NCBI GenBank assembly: GCA_022340345.1
Contig: JAJDOE010000103.1
Location: 1-53,489 of the forward strand
DNA from: Gammaproteobacteria bacterium
Lineage (GTDB): Bacteria; Pseudomonadota; Gammaproteobacteria; HyVt-429
Direction: 5' to 3'
DNA length: 53,489 nt
Shown piece by piece: positions 9,149-16,838 of this stretch (its first letter is position 1; the number at the start of each line of letters is the position of its first letter). Made by a program: the position numbers and the translations under genes. The notes below the pieces were generated by a model that searched no databases, was not told the origin of the DNA, and saw only the letters and a program-made list of their open reading frames with translations.

Positions 9149-10906
9149 TCAACCCCCGCCAGACAGGCGTTGTTGCTTGAGACGGCTGATCTCCTGCTGC
9201 AAGGCAGCGCAGATTTCCGCGGCTCGGGCGTCGCCCAGTTCCCGGGCCGCTGCTTCCTGTCGTTGGAGCGCGTCAATGCGCACCGCCAGCAATGCGTCGC
9301 GCAGTTCCCCTTGCGGGTTGTCCGATGCCTGCTGGGCATGTTCCCAGGTGGCCAGCTTCTCCAGGTGTTTCTCGCTGGGGTCGCCGCGGTAGTGCTCCAG
9401 CACCTGCCCGGTGTTCTGTTTCGGTGCTTCCTGGAGCAATTTTAGCAGGCCGCGCAGCAGGTCGAGGCCGGCGATAGCCGCCTCCGGCAATTCCGGCTGG
9501 TCGGCTACCGATGCCGCCAGGTCCGGCTGCTGCACCAGCAGCGCTACCGCCTTGCGCACCGGTGAGTCCCCCTGCAGCGGGCGCGGACGGCGGACGCGGT
9601 CGGAGCCGGAGGCCTGGCGCGGCGCCGCCGCCACCAGCCCCCGCAACGCGTCATCGCCCAGCCGGGTCAGTTCCCCGAGACGCTCGGTCATCATGCGCTT
9701 GAGGATACCGTCCGGGACCTGGCCGATCAGTGGCCGGGCCAGTTCCGCGTACCGTGCCCGCCCGTCCATGCGCGAAAGATCCGCCTGTTGCCGCAGGTGA
9801 TCGAACAGGAACTCCGGCAGCGGTACGCTGTTCGCCAGCCGGGCGCGGAAGGCGTCGCCGCCCTCCCGACGCACCAGGGAATCCGGATCTTCGCCCTCGG
9901 GGAGGAACAGGAACCCGGCCTGGCGGCCCTCGCTCAGCAAGGGCAGGGCGGTTTCCAGGGCCCGCACCGCCGCCTCGCGCCCGGCGCGGTCGCCGTCAAA
10001 GCAGAACACCACCTCCGGGGCAAAACGGAAGATCCGTTCCAGGTGGTAGCGGGTGGTGGCGGTGCCGAGAGTGGCGACCACGTTCTCCACCCCGTGCTGG
10101 GAGAGTGCCACCACGTCCATGTAGCCCTCCACGATCAGCACCTGGCCGCTGGCACGGATCGCGTCCCGGGCCAGGTACAGGCCGTACAGTTCCCGGCCCT
10201 TGTGGAACACCGCGGTCTCCGGGGAATTGAGGTACTTGGGCTCGCCTTCGCCCAATACGCGCCCGCCAAATGCAACCACCCGGCCGCGGTAGTCGTGGAT
10301 GGGAAACAGCACCCGGTGGCGGAAGCGGTCGTAGAAGCCGCCGGAGTCCTTCTTGATGACCAGTCCGGCCCCCAGCAGCAACTCGGGCTCCGCGTCCAGG
10401 GCACGCAGCAGGTTGTCCCAGCCCTCCGGGGCGAAACCGATACCGAAGCGCGCCGCGGTCTGCCCGGTCAGGCCCCGGCCTTTCAGGTAGTCCTGGGCCT
10501 CCGCGGCGCGCGGATGAGCCCGCAGCTGATCGCGGAACCAGCGGTCCGCCCGGGTCAGCACCTCCAGCAACGCGGGCACCTGTTCGTTGGACGGACTGTC
10601 GGCGCTGCCCTGGGGCAGTTCCAGGCCCACGGTCTGGGCCAGCTCGCGCACGGCCTCCACGAAGCCCAGTCCCTCGTGCTCCATCAGGAAGCCAATCGCG
10701 CTGCCATGGGCTCCGCAGCCGAAGCAGTGATAAAACTGCTTGGTCTGGCTGACGGTAAAGGACGGGGTCTTCTCTTCGTGGAAAGGGCAGCAGGCGATGT
10801 GCTCGCGGCCGCGTTTTTTCAGGGGCACCCGGGTGTCGACAACGTCAACGATATCCACCCGCGCCAGCAGATCGTCGATGAATTCACGGGGAATGCGGCC
10901 CGACAT
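9149..10906 (-). CDS. dnaG: DNA primase DnaG
   Basis: The 585-residue protein makes RNA primers for DNA replication at the fork. The N-terminal CHC2 zinc ribbon is complete: C40-x2-H43 and C61-x2-C64. The central TOPRIM domain shows the catalytic glutamate in LIVEGYMDVVAL and the acidic FDGDRAGREA motif. The C-terminal part, which binds the DnaB helicase, is helical and glutamine- and arginine-rich. The ATG at 10906 starts the characteristic MSGRIPREFIDDLLARVDIV. It lies between yqeY (114 bases upstream) and rpoD in the macromolecular-synthesis cluster. The length is usual for the family. Confidence 0.98.
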   Translation of the reverse strand: MSGRIPREFIDDLLARVDIVDVVDTRVPLKKRGREHIACCPFHEEKTPSFTVSQTKQFYHCFGCGAHGSAIGFLMEHEGLGFVEAVRELAQTVGLELPQGSADSPSNEQVPALLEVLTRADRWFRDQLRAHPRAAEAQDYLKGRGLTGQTAARFGIGFAPEGWDNLLRALDAEPELLLGAGLVIKKDSGGFYDRFRHRVLFPIHDYRGRVVAFGGRVLGEGEPKYLNSPETAVFHKGRELYGLYLARDAIRASGQVLIVEGYMDVVALSQHGVENVVATLGTATTRYHLERIFRFAPEVVFCFDGDRAGREAAVRALETALPLLSEGRQAGFLFLPEGEDPDSLVRREGGDAFRARLANSVPLPEFLFDHLRQQADLSRMDGRARYAELARPLIGQVPDGILKRMMTERLGELTRLGDDALRGLVAAAPRQASGSDRVRRPRPLQGDSPVRKAVALLVQQPDLAASVADQPELPEAAIAGLDLLRGLLKLLQEAPKQNTGQVLEHYRGDPSEKHLEKLATWEHAQQASDNPQGELRDALLAVRIDALQRQEAAARELGDARAAEICAALQQEISRLKQQRLSGGG

Positions 10907-11020
10907 GTCTATTTGCCCCCCGGCGGCAACCGGCCGGAATGGAAAGCTTTATTGGCCGGGGTTGCGGTCGCGATTCGGGTTTGACTGGCAGGGGATGGTA
11001 GCGCCGCCGGCGCCCGGCGC

Positions 11021-11467
11021 CTACGCTTCCAGCCGCTGCTTGACCAGTGCCGAGACCTGGCCCATATCCGCCTGGCCGGCCAGACGCGGCTTGATCTGCC
11101 CCATCACCTTGCCCATGTCCCGCATTCCCTCGGCGCCTGTCTCGGCGATAACTTCGTCCACGATGGCGGCAACCGCTTCCGCCGTCAGCTGTTCGGGCAG
11201 GTATTCGGAAAAAATTGCGATCTGCGCCTGTTCCTTGCTGGCCAGGTCCTGGCGGCCGCCCTTTTCGAACTGGCTCTCGGCGTCGCGGCCCTGCTTGACC
11301 AGTTTTTCGATAACCGCCAGCACCTCGGGGTCGTCAAGCTCGGTACGCTCGTCCACTTCGCGCCGCTGGATGGCAGCACGCAGCATGCGGATAGCCTCCA
11401 GGCGCGCGGTAGCCCGATCACGCATGGCCTGTTTGAGGTCCGAATCGATGCGGTCCTTGAGTGCCAT
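11021..11467 (-). CDS. yqeY: GatB/YqeY domain protein
   Basis: This 148-residue protein starts at ATG 11467 (MALKDRIDSDLKQAMRDR) and matches the small YqeY family, which is related to the tRNA-interacting tail domain of the GatB amidotransferase subunit. Typical motifs are ARLEAIRMLRAAIQRREVD and GMRDMGKVMGQIKPRL. The frame stays open upstream to 11677, but that extension overlaps rpsU and lacks family character. It lies 28 bases downstream of rpsU in the rpsU-yqeY-dnaG-rpoD order common in proteobacteria. A role in tRNA-dependent amidation is often suggested but not established for the stand-alone protein. Confidence 0.94.
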   Translation of the reverse strand: MALKDRIDSDLKQAMRDRATARLEAIRMLRAAIQRREVDERTELDDPEVLAVIEKLVKQGRDAESQFEKGGRQDLASKEQAQIAIFSEYLPEQLTAEAVAAIVDEVIAETGAEGMRDMGKVMGQIKPRLAGQADMGQVSALVKQRLEA

Positions 11468-11495
11468 GGCGCGAGACAGCCTATCGGGAGGGGAA

Positions 11496-11711
11496 TCAGT
11501 ACTGGCGGGTAAAACGGGAGCCTTCGCGGGAAATGCGCTTGAGCTCCCGCTTGCGCGCGGCGGCGGCCTTGCGCTTGCGGACCGAGGTCGGCTTCTCGTA
11601 GTGCTCGCGGCGGCGCATTTCCGAAAACACCCCCGCCTTCTCGCAGGAACGTCGGAAGCGGCGCAGCACGATATCAAACGGCTCGCCTTCCCTTACTCGG
11701 ACATGTGGCAT
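11496..11711 (-). CDS. rpsU: 30S ribosomal protein S21
   Basis: The 71-residue, very basic protein ([20 protein letters not shown]) is S21 at its normal length, with the expected arginine- and lysine-rich C-terminus ending RFTRQY. It joins the small ribosomal subunit and aids initiation. The open frame continues upstream to 12398 without stops, but that part is antisense to tsaD, and ATG 11711 gives the conserved N-terminus. It is the first gene of the macromolecular-synthesis operon and is divergent from tsaD across 110 bases, which must contain both promoters. Confidence 0.98.
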   Translation of the reverse strand: MPHVRVREGEPFDIVLRRFRRSCEKAGVFSEMRRREHYEKPTSVRKRKAAAARKRELKRISREGSRFTRQY

Positions 11712-11806
11712 ATGGTTCGCAACCCTTGGGTTTTGGCTCTGAATTCGGTTCCCGGCCCCGCAGGGGCGGCTCGGGGCGCGAATATTAGCCACTTCAGCCG
11801 GATTTG

Positions 11807-11812
11807 TATAGA
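11807..11812 (+). promoter_or_regulatory. Possible -10 box for tsaD
   Basis: TATAGA lies nine bases before the tsaD ATG. A weak -35-like TTAGCC is found 16 bases upstream. If it is used, the tsaD transcript would have almost no leader, similar to the tetR case. No Shine-Dalgarno sequence is evident before this ATG apart from a weak AGCGGG. Confidence 0.35.
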
Positions 11813-11821
11813 AGCGGGCGC

Positions 11822-12841
11822 ATGCGGGTACTCGGAATCGAAACCTCCTGTGACGAGACCGCGGTGGCGGTATTCGACACCGCGGAAGGGCTTCTGGGCC
11901 ACCGGCTGTACTCCCAGACCCCCCTGCACGCGGAATATGGCGGGGTGGTACCGGAACTGGCGGCCCGCGACCACGTGCGCCGTCTGCTGGGCCTGACCAC
12001 GGACCTGACCGGCGCGCTCGGTTCGCGGGAACTGGATGGGGTTGCCTACACCGCCGGTCCGGGCCTGATCGGGGCGCTGCTGGTGGGCGCCGCCTTCGCC
12101 CGCGGACTGGCTCTGGCACGGGGTATTCCGGCACTGGGGGTGCACCATATGGAGGCCCACTTGCTGGCGCCGATGCTGGAGGACCCGGCACCGGAGTTTC
12201 CGTTCCTGGCGCTGCTGGTATCCGGTGGACACACCTTGCTGGTCGATGTCGACGGACCCGGGCGCTACCGTATCCTGGGGCGCTCGCTGGACGACGCGGT
12301 GGGGGAGGCCTTCGACAAGGCCGCCAAGTTGCTGGGGCTGGGCTACCCCGGCGGGCCGGCCATTGCCGCCGCCGCCGAGGATGGCAGGCCCGGAGCATTG
12401 CGCTTCCCGCGCCCCATGACGGATCGACCGGGGCTGGACTTCAGTTTCTCGGGGCTCAAGACCTTCACCCGAAATACCGCCGCCGAGAGCGCCCTCGACC
12501 CGCAGCGGGTTGCGGACATTGCCCGTGCCTTCGAGGAGGCCGCCGTGGATACCCTGGTGATCAAGGTGCGGCGGGCGCTGGAATCCAGTGGCCGCCAGCG
12601 TTGCGTGGTGGCCGGCGGGGTGGGCGCCAACCGGCGGCTGCGCCAGCGCCTGGCGCAACTGGGTGAGCGGATGTCGGTGAGTTTCTTTTTTCCGCGCCCG
12701 GAATTCTGCACCGACAACGCCGCGATGGTGGCGCTGGCCGGTGCGCAGCGGCTGGTGGCCGGCGAACGCGACCCCGCCGGCGGTCGCCCGGTCCGCCCGC
12801 GCTGGTCGCTGGATGATTTGGCGCCGCCGGCGGCGGCCTGA
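11822..12841 (+). CDS. tsaD: tRNA N6-threonylcarbamoyladenosine transferase TsaD
   Basis: The 339-residue protein begins [19 protein letters not shown], the family signature. It contains the metal-binding [10 protein letters not shown] motif at about residues 110-119, the nucleotide-fold segment [13 protein letters not shown] and the late [10 protein letters not shown] motif. With TsaB, TsaC and TsaE it installs t6A at position 37 of ANN-decoding tRNAs. ATG 11822 is chosen over 11804 because the extra six residues are not family-like. It is divergent from rpsU and is followed closely by folB and folK, which may be co-transcribed. Confidence 0.98.
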   Translation: MRVLGIETSCDETAVAVFDTAEGLLGHRLYSQTPLHAEYGGVVPELAARDHVRRLLGLTTDLTGALGSRELDGVAYTAGPGLIGALLVGAAFARGLALARGIPALGVHHMEAHLLAPMLEDPAPEFPFLALLVSGGHTLLVDVDGPGRYRILGRSLDDAVGEAFDKAAKLLGLGYPGGPAIAAAAEDGRPGALRFPRPMTDRPGLDFSFSGLKTFTRNTAAESALDPQRVADIARAFEEAAVDTLVIKVRRALESSGRQRCVVAGGVGANRRLRQRLAQLGERMSVSFFFPRPEFCTDNAAMVALAGAQRLVAGERDPAGGRPVRPRWSLDDLAPPAAA

Positions 12842-12852
12842 GGTTTTTCCGG

Positions 12853-13215
12853 ATGGATATCGTTTACATCACTGAACTCAAGATCGACTGCGTGATCGGC
12901 CTGTGGGAGCGGGAACGGCGCATGCGCCAGTCGGTGTTCCTGGACCTGGAGATGGCCACCGACGTGGCACGGGCCGCGGCCACCGATCAACTGGCGGATG
13001 CCATCGACTACAAGGCGGTATCCAAGCGCATCCAGGAATTCGTGCGGGGGTCCGAGTTCCACCTGGTGGAGACCCTCGCCGAGGGGGTCGCCGCCATCCT
13101 GCTGCAGGAATTCGAGGTGCCCTGGTGCCGGGTGCGTCTCAACAAGCGTGGCGCGCTGCGGGGTGCCCACGACGTGGGTGTAGAGATCGAACGGGGAACG
13201 CGCCCCGGTGCCTGA
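12853..13215 (+). CDS. folB: Dihydroneopterin aldolase
   Basis: The 120-residue protein matches FolB: MDIVYITELKIDCVIGLWER at the N-terminus with the substrate-binding glutamate, and the catalytic lysine in VRLNKRGALRGA near the C-terminus. It converts dihydroneopterin to 6-hydroxymethyl-dihydropterin in folate synthesis and normally forms an octamer. It starts 11 bases after tsaD and its end overlaps folK by eight bases, so translation is coupled to the next pathway enzyme. The size is normal. Confidence 0.96.
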   Translation: MDIVYITELKIDCVIGLWERERRMRQSVFLDLEMATDVARAAATDQLADAIDYKAVSKRIQEFVRGSEFHLVETLAEGVAAILLQEFEVPWCRVRLNKRGALRGAHDVGVEIERGTRPGA

Positions 13216-13687
13216 GGTATTCGTTACCGTGGGCAGCAACCTGGACCCCGAACGCCGCGTGCGGCAGGGGCTGGACGCCCTGCGCCGGGAATTTGGTGAG
13301 CTGCGGGTCTCTCCCGCCTACCGTACCCCGGCGGAGGGATTCGTCGGTCCGGATTTCATCAACCTGGTGGTTGCATTCCACACCGCGCAGTTACCGGGGC
13401 GGGTACAGCAGACCCTGCGGCAGGTCGAGCGGGAATGCGGCCGCAGTGTTGCCGAGCGCGGCTTCTGCGACCGGACCCTGGACCTGGACCTGCTGTTGTA
13501 CGGCGACATGGTGCGCCATGACGATATCTTCAACTTGCCGAGGCCGGACCTGGGCCAGTACGCATTTGTTCTCGGCCCGATGGCGGATCTGGCGCCCGAC
13601 CTGCGTCACCCGGAGACCGGGACGACGATCGCCAGGATGTGGCAGGCCTTTGCCGGGCGCAGGGCGATCGAGCCCATCGAGCTCTGA
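13208..13687 (+). CDS. folK: HPPK (6-hydroxymethyl-dihydropterin pyrophosphokinase)
   Basis: This 159-residue protein catalyses the step after FolB, pyrophosphorylation of 6-hydroxymethyl-dihydropterin. The HPPK signature is seen as FCDRTLDLDLLLYGD with the paired metal-binding aspartates, and the N-terminus VFVTVGSNLDPERRVRQGLD is typical. The start is GTG 13208 within the end of folB. It reads toward the opposed pteridine reductase gene; the 55-base gap between them shows no obvious terminator with a T tract. Confidence 0.95.
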   Translation: MPEVFVTVGSNLDPERRVRQGLDALRREFGELRVSPAYRTPAEGFVGPDFINLVVAFHTAQLPGRVQQTLRQVERECGRSVAERGFCDRTLDLDLLLYGDMVRHDDIFNLPRPDLGQYAFVLGPMADLAPDLRHPETGTTIARMWQAFAGRRAIEPIEL

Positions 13688-13742
13688 GCCGTTGCATCGG
13701 ATGGTGGTGCCCCGGTGGCCGGTACGCCGGTGGCTGGACGGT

Positions 13743-14486
13743 TCAGATGCCGGTCGTCCGGCCGCCGCTCACCGGCAGGATATGCCCGGACGTATAGGTG
13801 GCATCCCGCAACAGGAACAGTACCGCGGCGCTGATCTCCTCCGGTGAGCCACAGCGACCCAGCGGTATGTGACTCAGTACCGCGGCCTTGGCTTCCTCGC
13901 TGATGCCATTTTCCGGCCACAGGATCGCCCCGGGGGCGATGCCATTGACCCGCACCTGGGGCGCCAGCTCGCGGGCCAGGGCGCGGGTGGCCATCGCCAG
14001 CCCGGCCTTGGCGATGCTGTAGATGCTGTAGCCGGGCAGCGGGCGTCCGCCATGGATATCCAGCATGTTGACCACCGCACCCCGGGTCCTGGCGAGGGCA
14101 GGCGCACAGGCGCGGGTGAGAAAATACGGCGCCCGCAGGTTGGAACCGGTGAGTTCCTCCCAGTGTTCCTCGTTCGCCTCCGCCAGTGGCGTGGCGTAGA
14201 AGGTGCTGGCGTTGTTCACCAGGCCATCCAGGCGCCCGAAGGCCGCCAACGCTTCGGTTGCCACGGTATCCGGGGCGCCGGGGCTCAGCAGGTCCGCCTG
14301 CACCAGCCGCACGCTGTCCGCGCGCCGCTGCTCCAGTTCCCGGCGCAGGGCTTCGGCCGGATCAGCGGAGTTTCGGTAATGGATCACGACCCGCATGCCT
14401 TCCGCGTGCAGGCGCCGGCAGATCGCCGCCCCCAGGCGCCTGGCGGCGCCGGTGACCAGCACCACGGGTTCACTGTTTTCCTTCAT
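13743..14486 (-). CDS. Pteridine reductase (FolM/PTR1-type SDR)
   Basis: This 247-residue short-chain dehydrogenase has the Rossmann motif TGAARRLG (residues 12-19) with the second arginine that distinguishes pteridine reductases from other SDRs. The catalytic set D143, Y156 and K160 has the same spacing as Asp181, Tyr194 and Lys198 of Leishmania PTR1. It also has NNAS and a C-terminal DATYTSGHILPVSGG. It likely reduces dihydrofolate, dihydrobiopterin or dihydromonapterin with NADPH. ATG 14486 is chosen; the frame is open to 14621 but that part is antisense to the methyltransferase gene. Its position next to folB-folK fits a role in pterin metabolism. Confidence 0.9.
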   Translation of the reverse strand: MKENSEPVVLVTGAARRLGAAICRRLHAEGMRVVIHYRNSADPAEALRRELEQRRADSVRLVQADLLSPGAPDTVATEALAAFGRLDGLVNNASTFYATPLAEANEEHWEELTGSNLRAPYFLTRACAPALARTRGAVVNMLDIHGGRPLPGYSIYSIAKAGLAMATRALARELAPQVRVNGIAPGAILWPENGISEEAKAAVLSHIPLGRCGSPEEISAAVLFLLRDATYTSGHILPVSGGRTTGI

Positions 14487-14529
14487 TCGTCGCGTACAAT
14501 CGCTCCGGCCCGGTACGAACTTAACGTTG

Positions 14530-15723
14530 ATGCCCTCCCCGCCACAAGCGCAAGAACTGCAACTGGACGCCAGCCACCGCGAACACGAGGCGCGCGTGCG
14601 CGCGCACATGGACGCACGCATTTCCGCTGCCGGTGCGGACGGGCTGGAGTTCAGCCGTTTTATGGCGGAGGCCTTGTATGCACCGGGGCTTGGCTACTAC
14701 GCCACCGGACCCGGTTTCGGTGAGCAGGGAGATTTCATCACCGCGCCGGAGGTCTCACCGCTGTTCGGCCGTTGCGTTGCGCAAACCTGCGCCGACTGGC
14801 TGGAACAACTGGGGGCCGGGGCGGAAATTCTGGAGGTCGGCGCCGGTAGCGGCGCGTTGGTGGCGGAACTGTTGCCGGCGCTGGCGGCGAGCCAGCGCCT
14901 GCCGCGTGCCTATCGCATCCTGGAGCTGAGTCCGGCGTTGCGTGAGCAGCAGCAGGCACGGGTGGCGCAACTGGCTCCCGAGCTGCGGGAGCGGGTGCGC
15001 TGGTGTGACGATCTGCCGGAGGCCGGTTTCGTCGGCGTGATCCTGGGCAACGAGCTGCTCGACAGCCTGCCGGCGCATGTTTTCCGGTGCGGCACGCCGA
15101 TCTCTGGTGAGGAAAGTGAGGTGCAGTTGTTGCACGTGTACCGCACCGAGACCGGCTACACGCCGGGCTGGGCACCGGCGCCGCCGGGTATCGCTGCGCT
15201 GGTACGGGAGCGGCTGCCGGCGGACACGCCGGCGGACTATCGTTCCGAACTGGGCCTTGCGGCGGAGGCCTGGGTGGAGCGGGCCGCCGCCGGGATCGAC
15301 CGTGGGGCGTTATTGCTGTTCGACTATGGCTTCGTGCGCCGGGAGTTTTTTCATCCCCAGCGCAACGCGGGCACGCTGATGTGCCACTTCCGGCACCACG
15401 TCAGCGCCGACCCGTTTGATCGCGTCGGTCTGCAGGACATCACCACCCACGTGGAATTCACCGCCGTCGCCGAGGCAGGCCAGCGGACCGGCCTGGAGTG
15501 CCTGGGTTTCACCAGCCAGGCCCATTACCTGATTTCCGCCGGCCTGCCGGGTCGTATCGATGCCGCCGCCACCACCCGGGAGCGGCTGGCCCAGGGACGG
15601 GCGGTGGAGCTGCTGACCTCACCCGCGGAGATGGGGGAACTGGTGAAGGTGATCGCCCTGGGGCGGGGTGTGAGCGCTGCCCGGGCCGGATTCAGCGGGC
15701 GCGATTTCCGCGGGCGGCTGTAG
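14530..15723 (+). CDS. MidA/NDUFAF7-type SAM-dependent methyltransferase
   Basis: The 397-residue protein belongs to the COG1565 methyltransferases. FSRFMAEALYAPGLGYYATG near residues 37-56 and GDFITAPEVSPLFG just after are diagnostic, followed by the SAM-binding ILEVGAGSGALVAELLPAL and the later GVILGNELLDSLPAH. The mitochondrial relative NDUFAF7 dimethylates an arginine of a complex I subunit; bacterial targets are not established. The frame is open from 14395 but ATG 14530 begins the family-like part and leaves 43 bases to the divergent pteridine reductase. It ends three bases before uppP, so the two are probably co-transcribed. Confidence 0.92.
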   Translation: MPSPPQAQELQLDASHREHEARVRAHMDARISAAGADGLEFSRFMAEALYAPGLGYYATGPGFGEQGDFITAPEVSPLFGRCVAQTCADWLEQLGAGAEILEVGAGSGALVAELLPALAASQRLPRAYRILELSPALREQQQARVAQLAPELRERVRWCDDLPEAGFVGVILGNELLDSLPAHVFRCGTPISGEESEVQLLHVYRTETGYTPGWAPAPPGIAALVRERLPADTPADYRSELGLAAEAWVERAAAGIDRGALLLFDYGFVRREFFHPQRNAGTLMCHFRHHVSADPFDRVGLQDITTHVEFTAVAEAGQRTGLECLGFTSQAHYLISAGLPGRIDAAATTRERLAQGRAVELLTSPAEMGELVKVIALGRGVSAARAGFSGRDFRGRL

Positions 15724-15726
15724 CCG

Positions 15727-16503
15727 ATGGAGTTCTGGCAAGCAATGTGGCTGGCGCTGGTGCAGGGACTGACCGAGTTCCTGCCGATCTCCAGTGCCGG
15801 TCACCTGGTGCTGGCGCCCCGGTTGCTGGGCTGGGCGGACCAGGGCCTGGCTTTCGACGTGGCGGTGCACCTGGGCAGCCTGGTGGCGGTGATGCTGTAT
15901 TTCCAACGCGACCTGCTGGAGCTGGCGATGGCGCCTCGCCAAAACGCGCGCCTGCTGGTGGCGATCTTCATCGGCACCCTGCCGGCGGGCATCGCCGGAT
16001 TGCTGTTGCGGGACTACGTAGAGGGACAGTTGCGCGGGCCGTTGGTGGTGGCCAGCGCCACGGTGGTGTTCGCGGTGGTGCTGTACCTGGCGGATCGCTA
16101 CCGCCGCCGCCGCGAGGCCCGCGGCGTAGCGGAGATACGTTGGGGAGCTGCGGCGTTCATCGGCTTTTCCCAGGCGCTGGCGCTGGTGCCGGGCACCTCC
16201 CGCTCCGGGATCACCATCAGTGCCGGCCTCCTGCTGGGACTGTCCCGGGAGGCGGCGGCGCGGTTTTCCTTCCTGCTGGCGGTGCCAATCATCCTCGCCG
16301 CTTCCGCCATCAAGGGGCTCGACCTGCTCACCGCTACCGTGCCTCCGGACTGGGGCCTGGTGGCCAGCGCCACCGCGGTGGCCGCGGTCAGCGCCTTCGC
16401 CTGCATCCACCTGTTCCTGCGCCTGATCGAACGCATCGGCATGACGCCATTTGTCATCTACCGGCTGGCGTTGGGAGCGGTGTTGTTCTGGATGTTTCTG
16501 TAG
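15727..16503 (+). CDS. uppP: Undecaprenyl-diphosphatase UppP (BacA)
   Basis: The 258-residue integral membrane protein carries both BacA signatures: LTEFLPISSAGHLVL at residues 15-29 and LVPGTSRSGITI in the second half, with the conserved glutamate, serines and arginine. It dephosphorylates undecaprenyl pyrophosphate on the periplasmic side to recycle the lipid carrier for peptidoglycan and confers bacitracin tolerance. It follows the MidA-like gene by three bases. Its last five codons and stop codon form the left arm of a 21-bp perfect palindrome (see the repeat at 16487). The protein is slightly shorter than the usual 265-275 residues and ends directly after a hydrophobic helix. Confidence 0.97.
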   Translation: MEFWQAMWLALVQGLTEFLPISSAGHLVLAPRLLGWADQGLAFDVAVHLGSLVAVMLYFQRDLLELAMAPRQNARLLVAIFIGTLPAGIAGLLLRDYVEGQLRGPLVVASATVVFAVVLYLADRYRRRREARGVAEIRWGAAAFIGFSQALALVPGTSRSGITISAGLLLGLSREAAARFSFLLAVPIILAASAIKGLDLLTATVPPDWGLVASATAVAAVSAFACIHLFLRLIERIGMTPFVIYRLALGAVLFWMFL

Positions 16504-16531
16504 GCGCTGCGCGCCTACAGAAACATCCAGA
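16487..16531. repeat. 21-bp perfect inverted repeat across the uppP stop codon
   Basis: Arms 16487-16507 and 16511-16531 are exact reverse complements with only a three-base loop (TGC). The left arm includes the last five uppP codons and the TAG stop, and the right arm is an inverted copy just downstream. The transcript would form a very stable hairpin. No T tract follows (AGGAACGTAG), so it is not a standard rho-independent terminator, though it might help end the transcript or protect its 3' end. It could be a short inverted duplication of the gene end. Confidence 0.9.
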
Positions 16532-16590
16532 GGAACGTAGTGACGACGGATCTCTCGCAATTCCTGGCGGCGTTGAACAAAGTCCACACT

Positions 16591-16710
16591 GTCATTCCGA
16601 ACGCCGCGTAGCGGCGGAGCGTATTTCAATGTGGCGCAGCCTTGGCCAGCCACCACCCCTGAACCGGAGCGAAGCGAAGGATCCTGCCGGTGGGGCTCGC
16701 TCGGGATGAC
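16591..16710. repeat. Hairpin-type intergenic repeat, copy 1
   Basis: The element starts GTCATTCCGA and ends TCGGGATGAC, which are near-perfect inverted termini. Inside is GCCGCGTAGCGGCGGAGCG, itself palindromic, and GAGCGAAGCGAAGGATC near the right side. The same internal 17-base string occurs in copy 2 (starting at 16767). It lies in the uppP-cca convergent gap and has no coding character. Confidence 0.75.
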
Positions 16711-16757
16711 ACCGTTGGTGAAGGCTCGCGCCCAGCGGACAGCAATACCTCACCAAT

Positions 16758-16838
16758 TGTCATCCTGAGCGAAGCGAAGGATCTTGCCGTTTCACCGCAG
16801 CACGATCCTTCCCTCGCTGTGCTCGTTCAGGATGGCAA
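16758..16838. repeat. Hairpin-type intergenic repeat, copy 2, reaching into cca
   Basis: The left part TCATCCTGAGCGAAGCGAAG is answered by an imperfect inverted right part ending CGTTCAGGATGGC, so the whole can fold into a long hairpin. It shares GAGCGAAGCGAAGGATC with copy 1. The right end supplies the last codons and TGA stop of cca on the minus strand (16827-16829). The gap 16504-16826 contains the palindrome and these two repeats and no gene that I can support. Confidence 0.75.

Noticed and set aside
11496-12398. 300-residue version of ribosomal protein S21
   Set aside because: The upstream part is antisense to tsaD; S21 is complete at 71 residues from ATG 11711.
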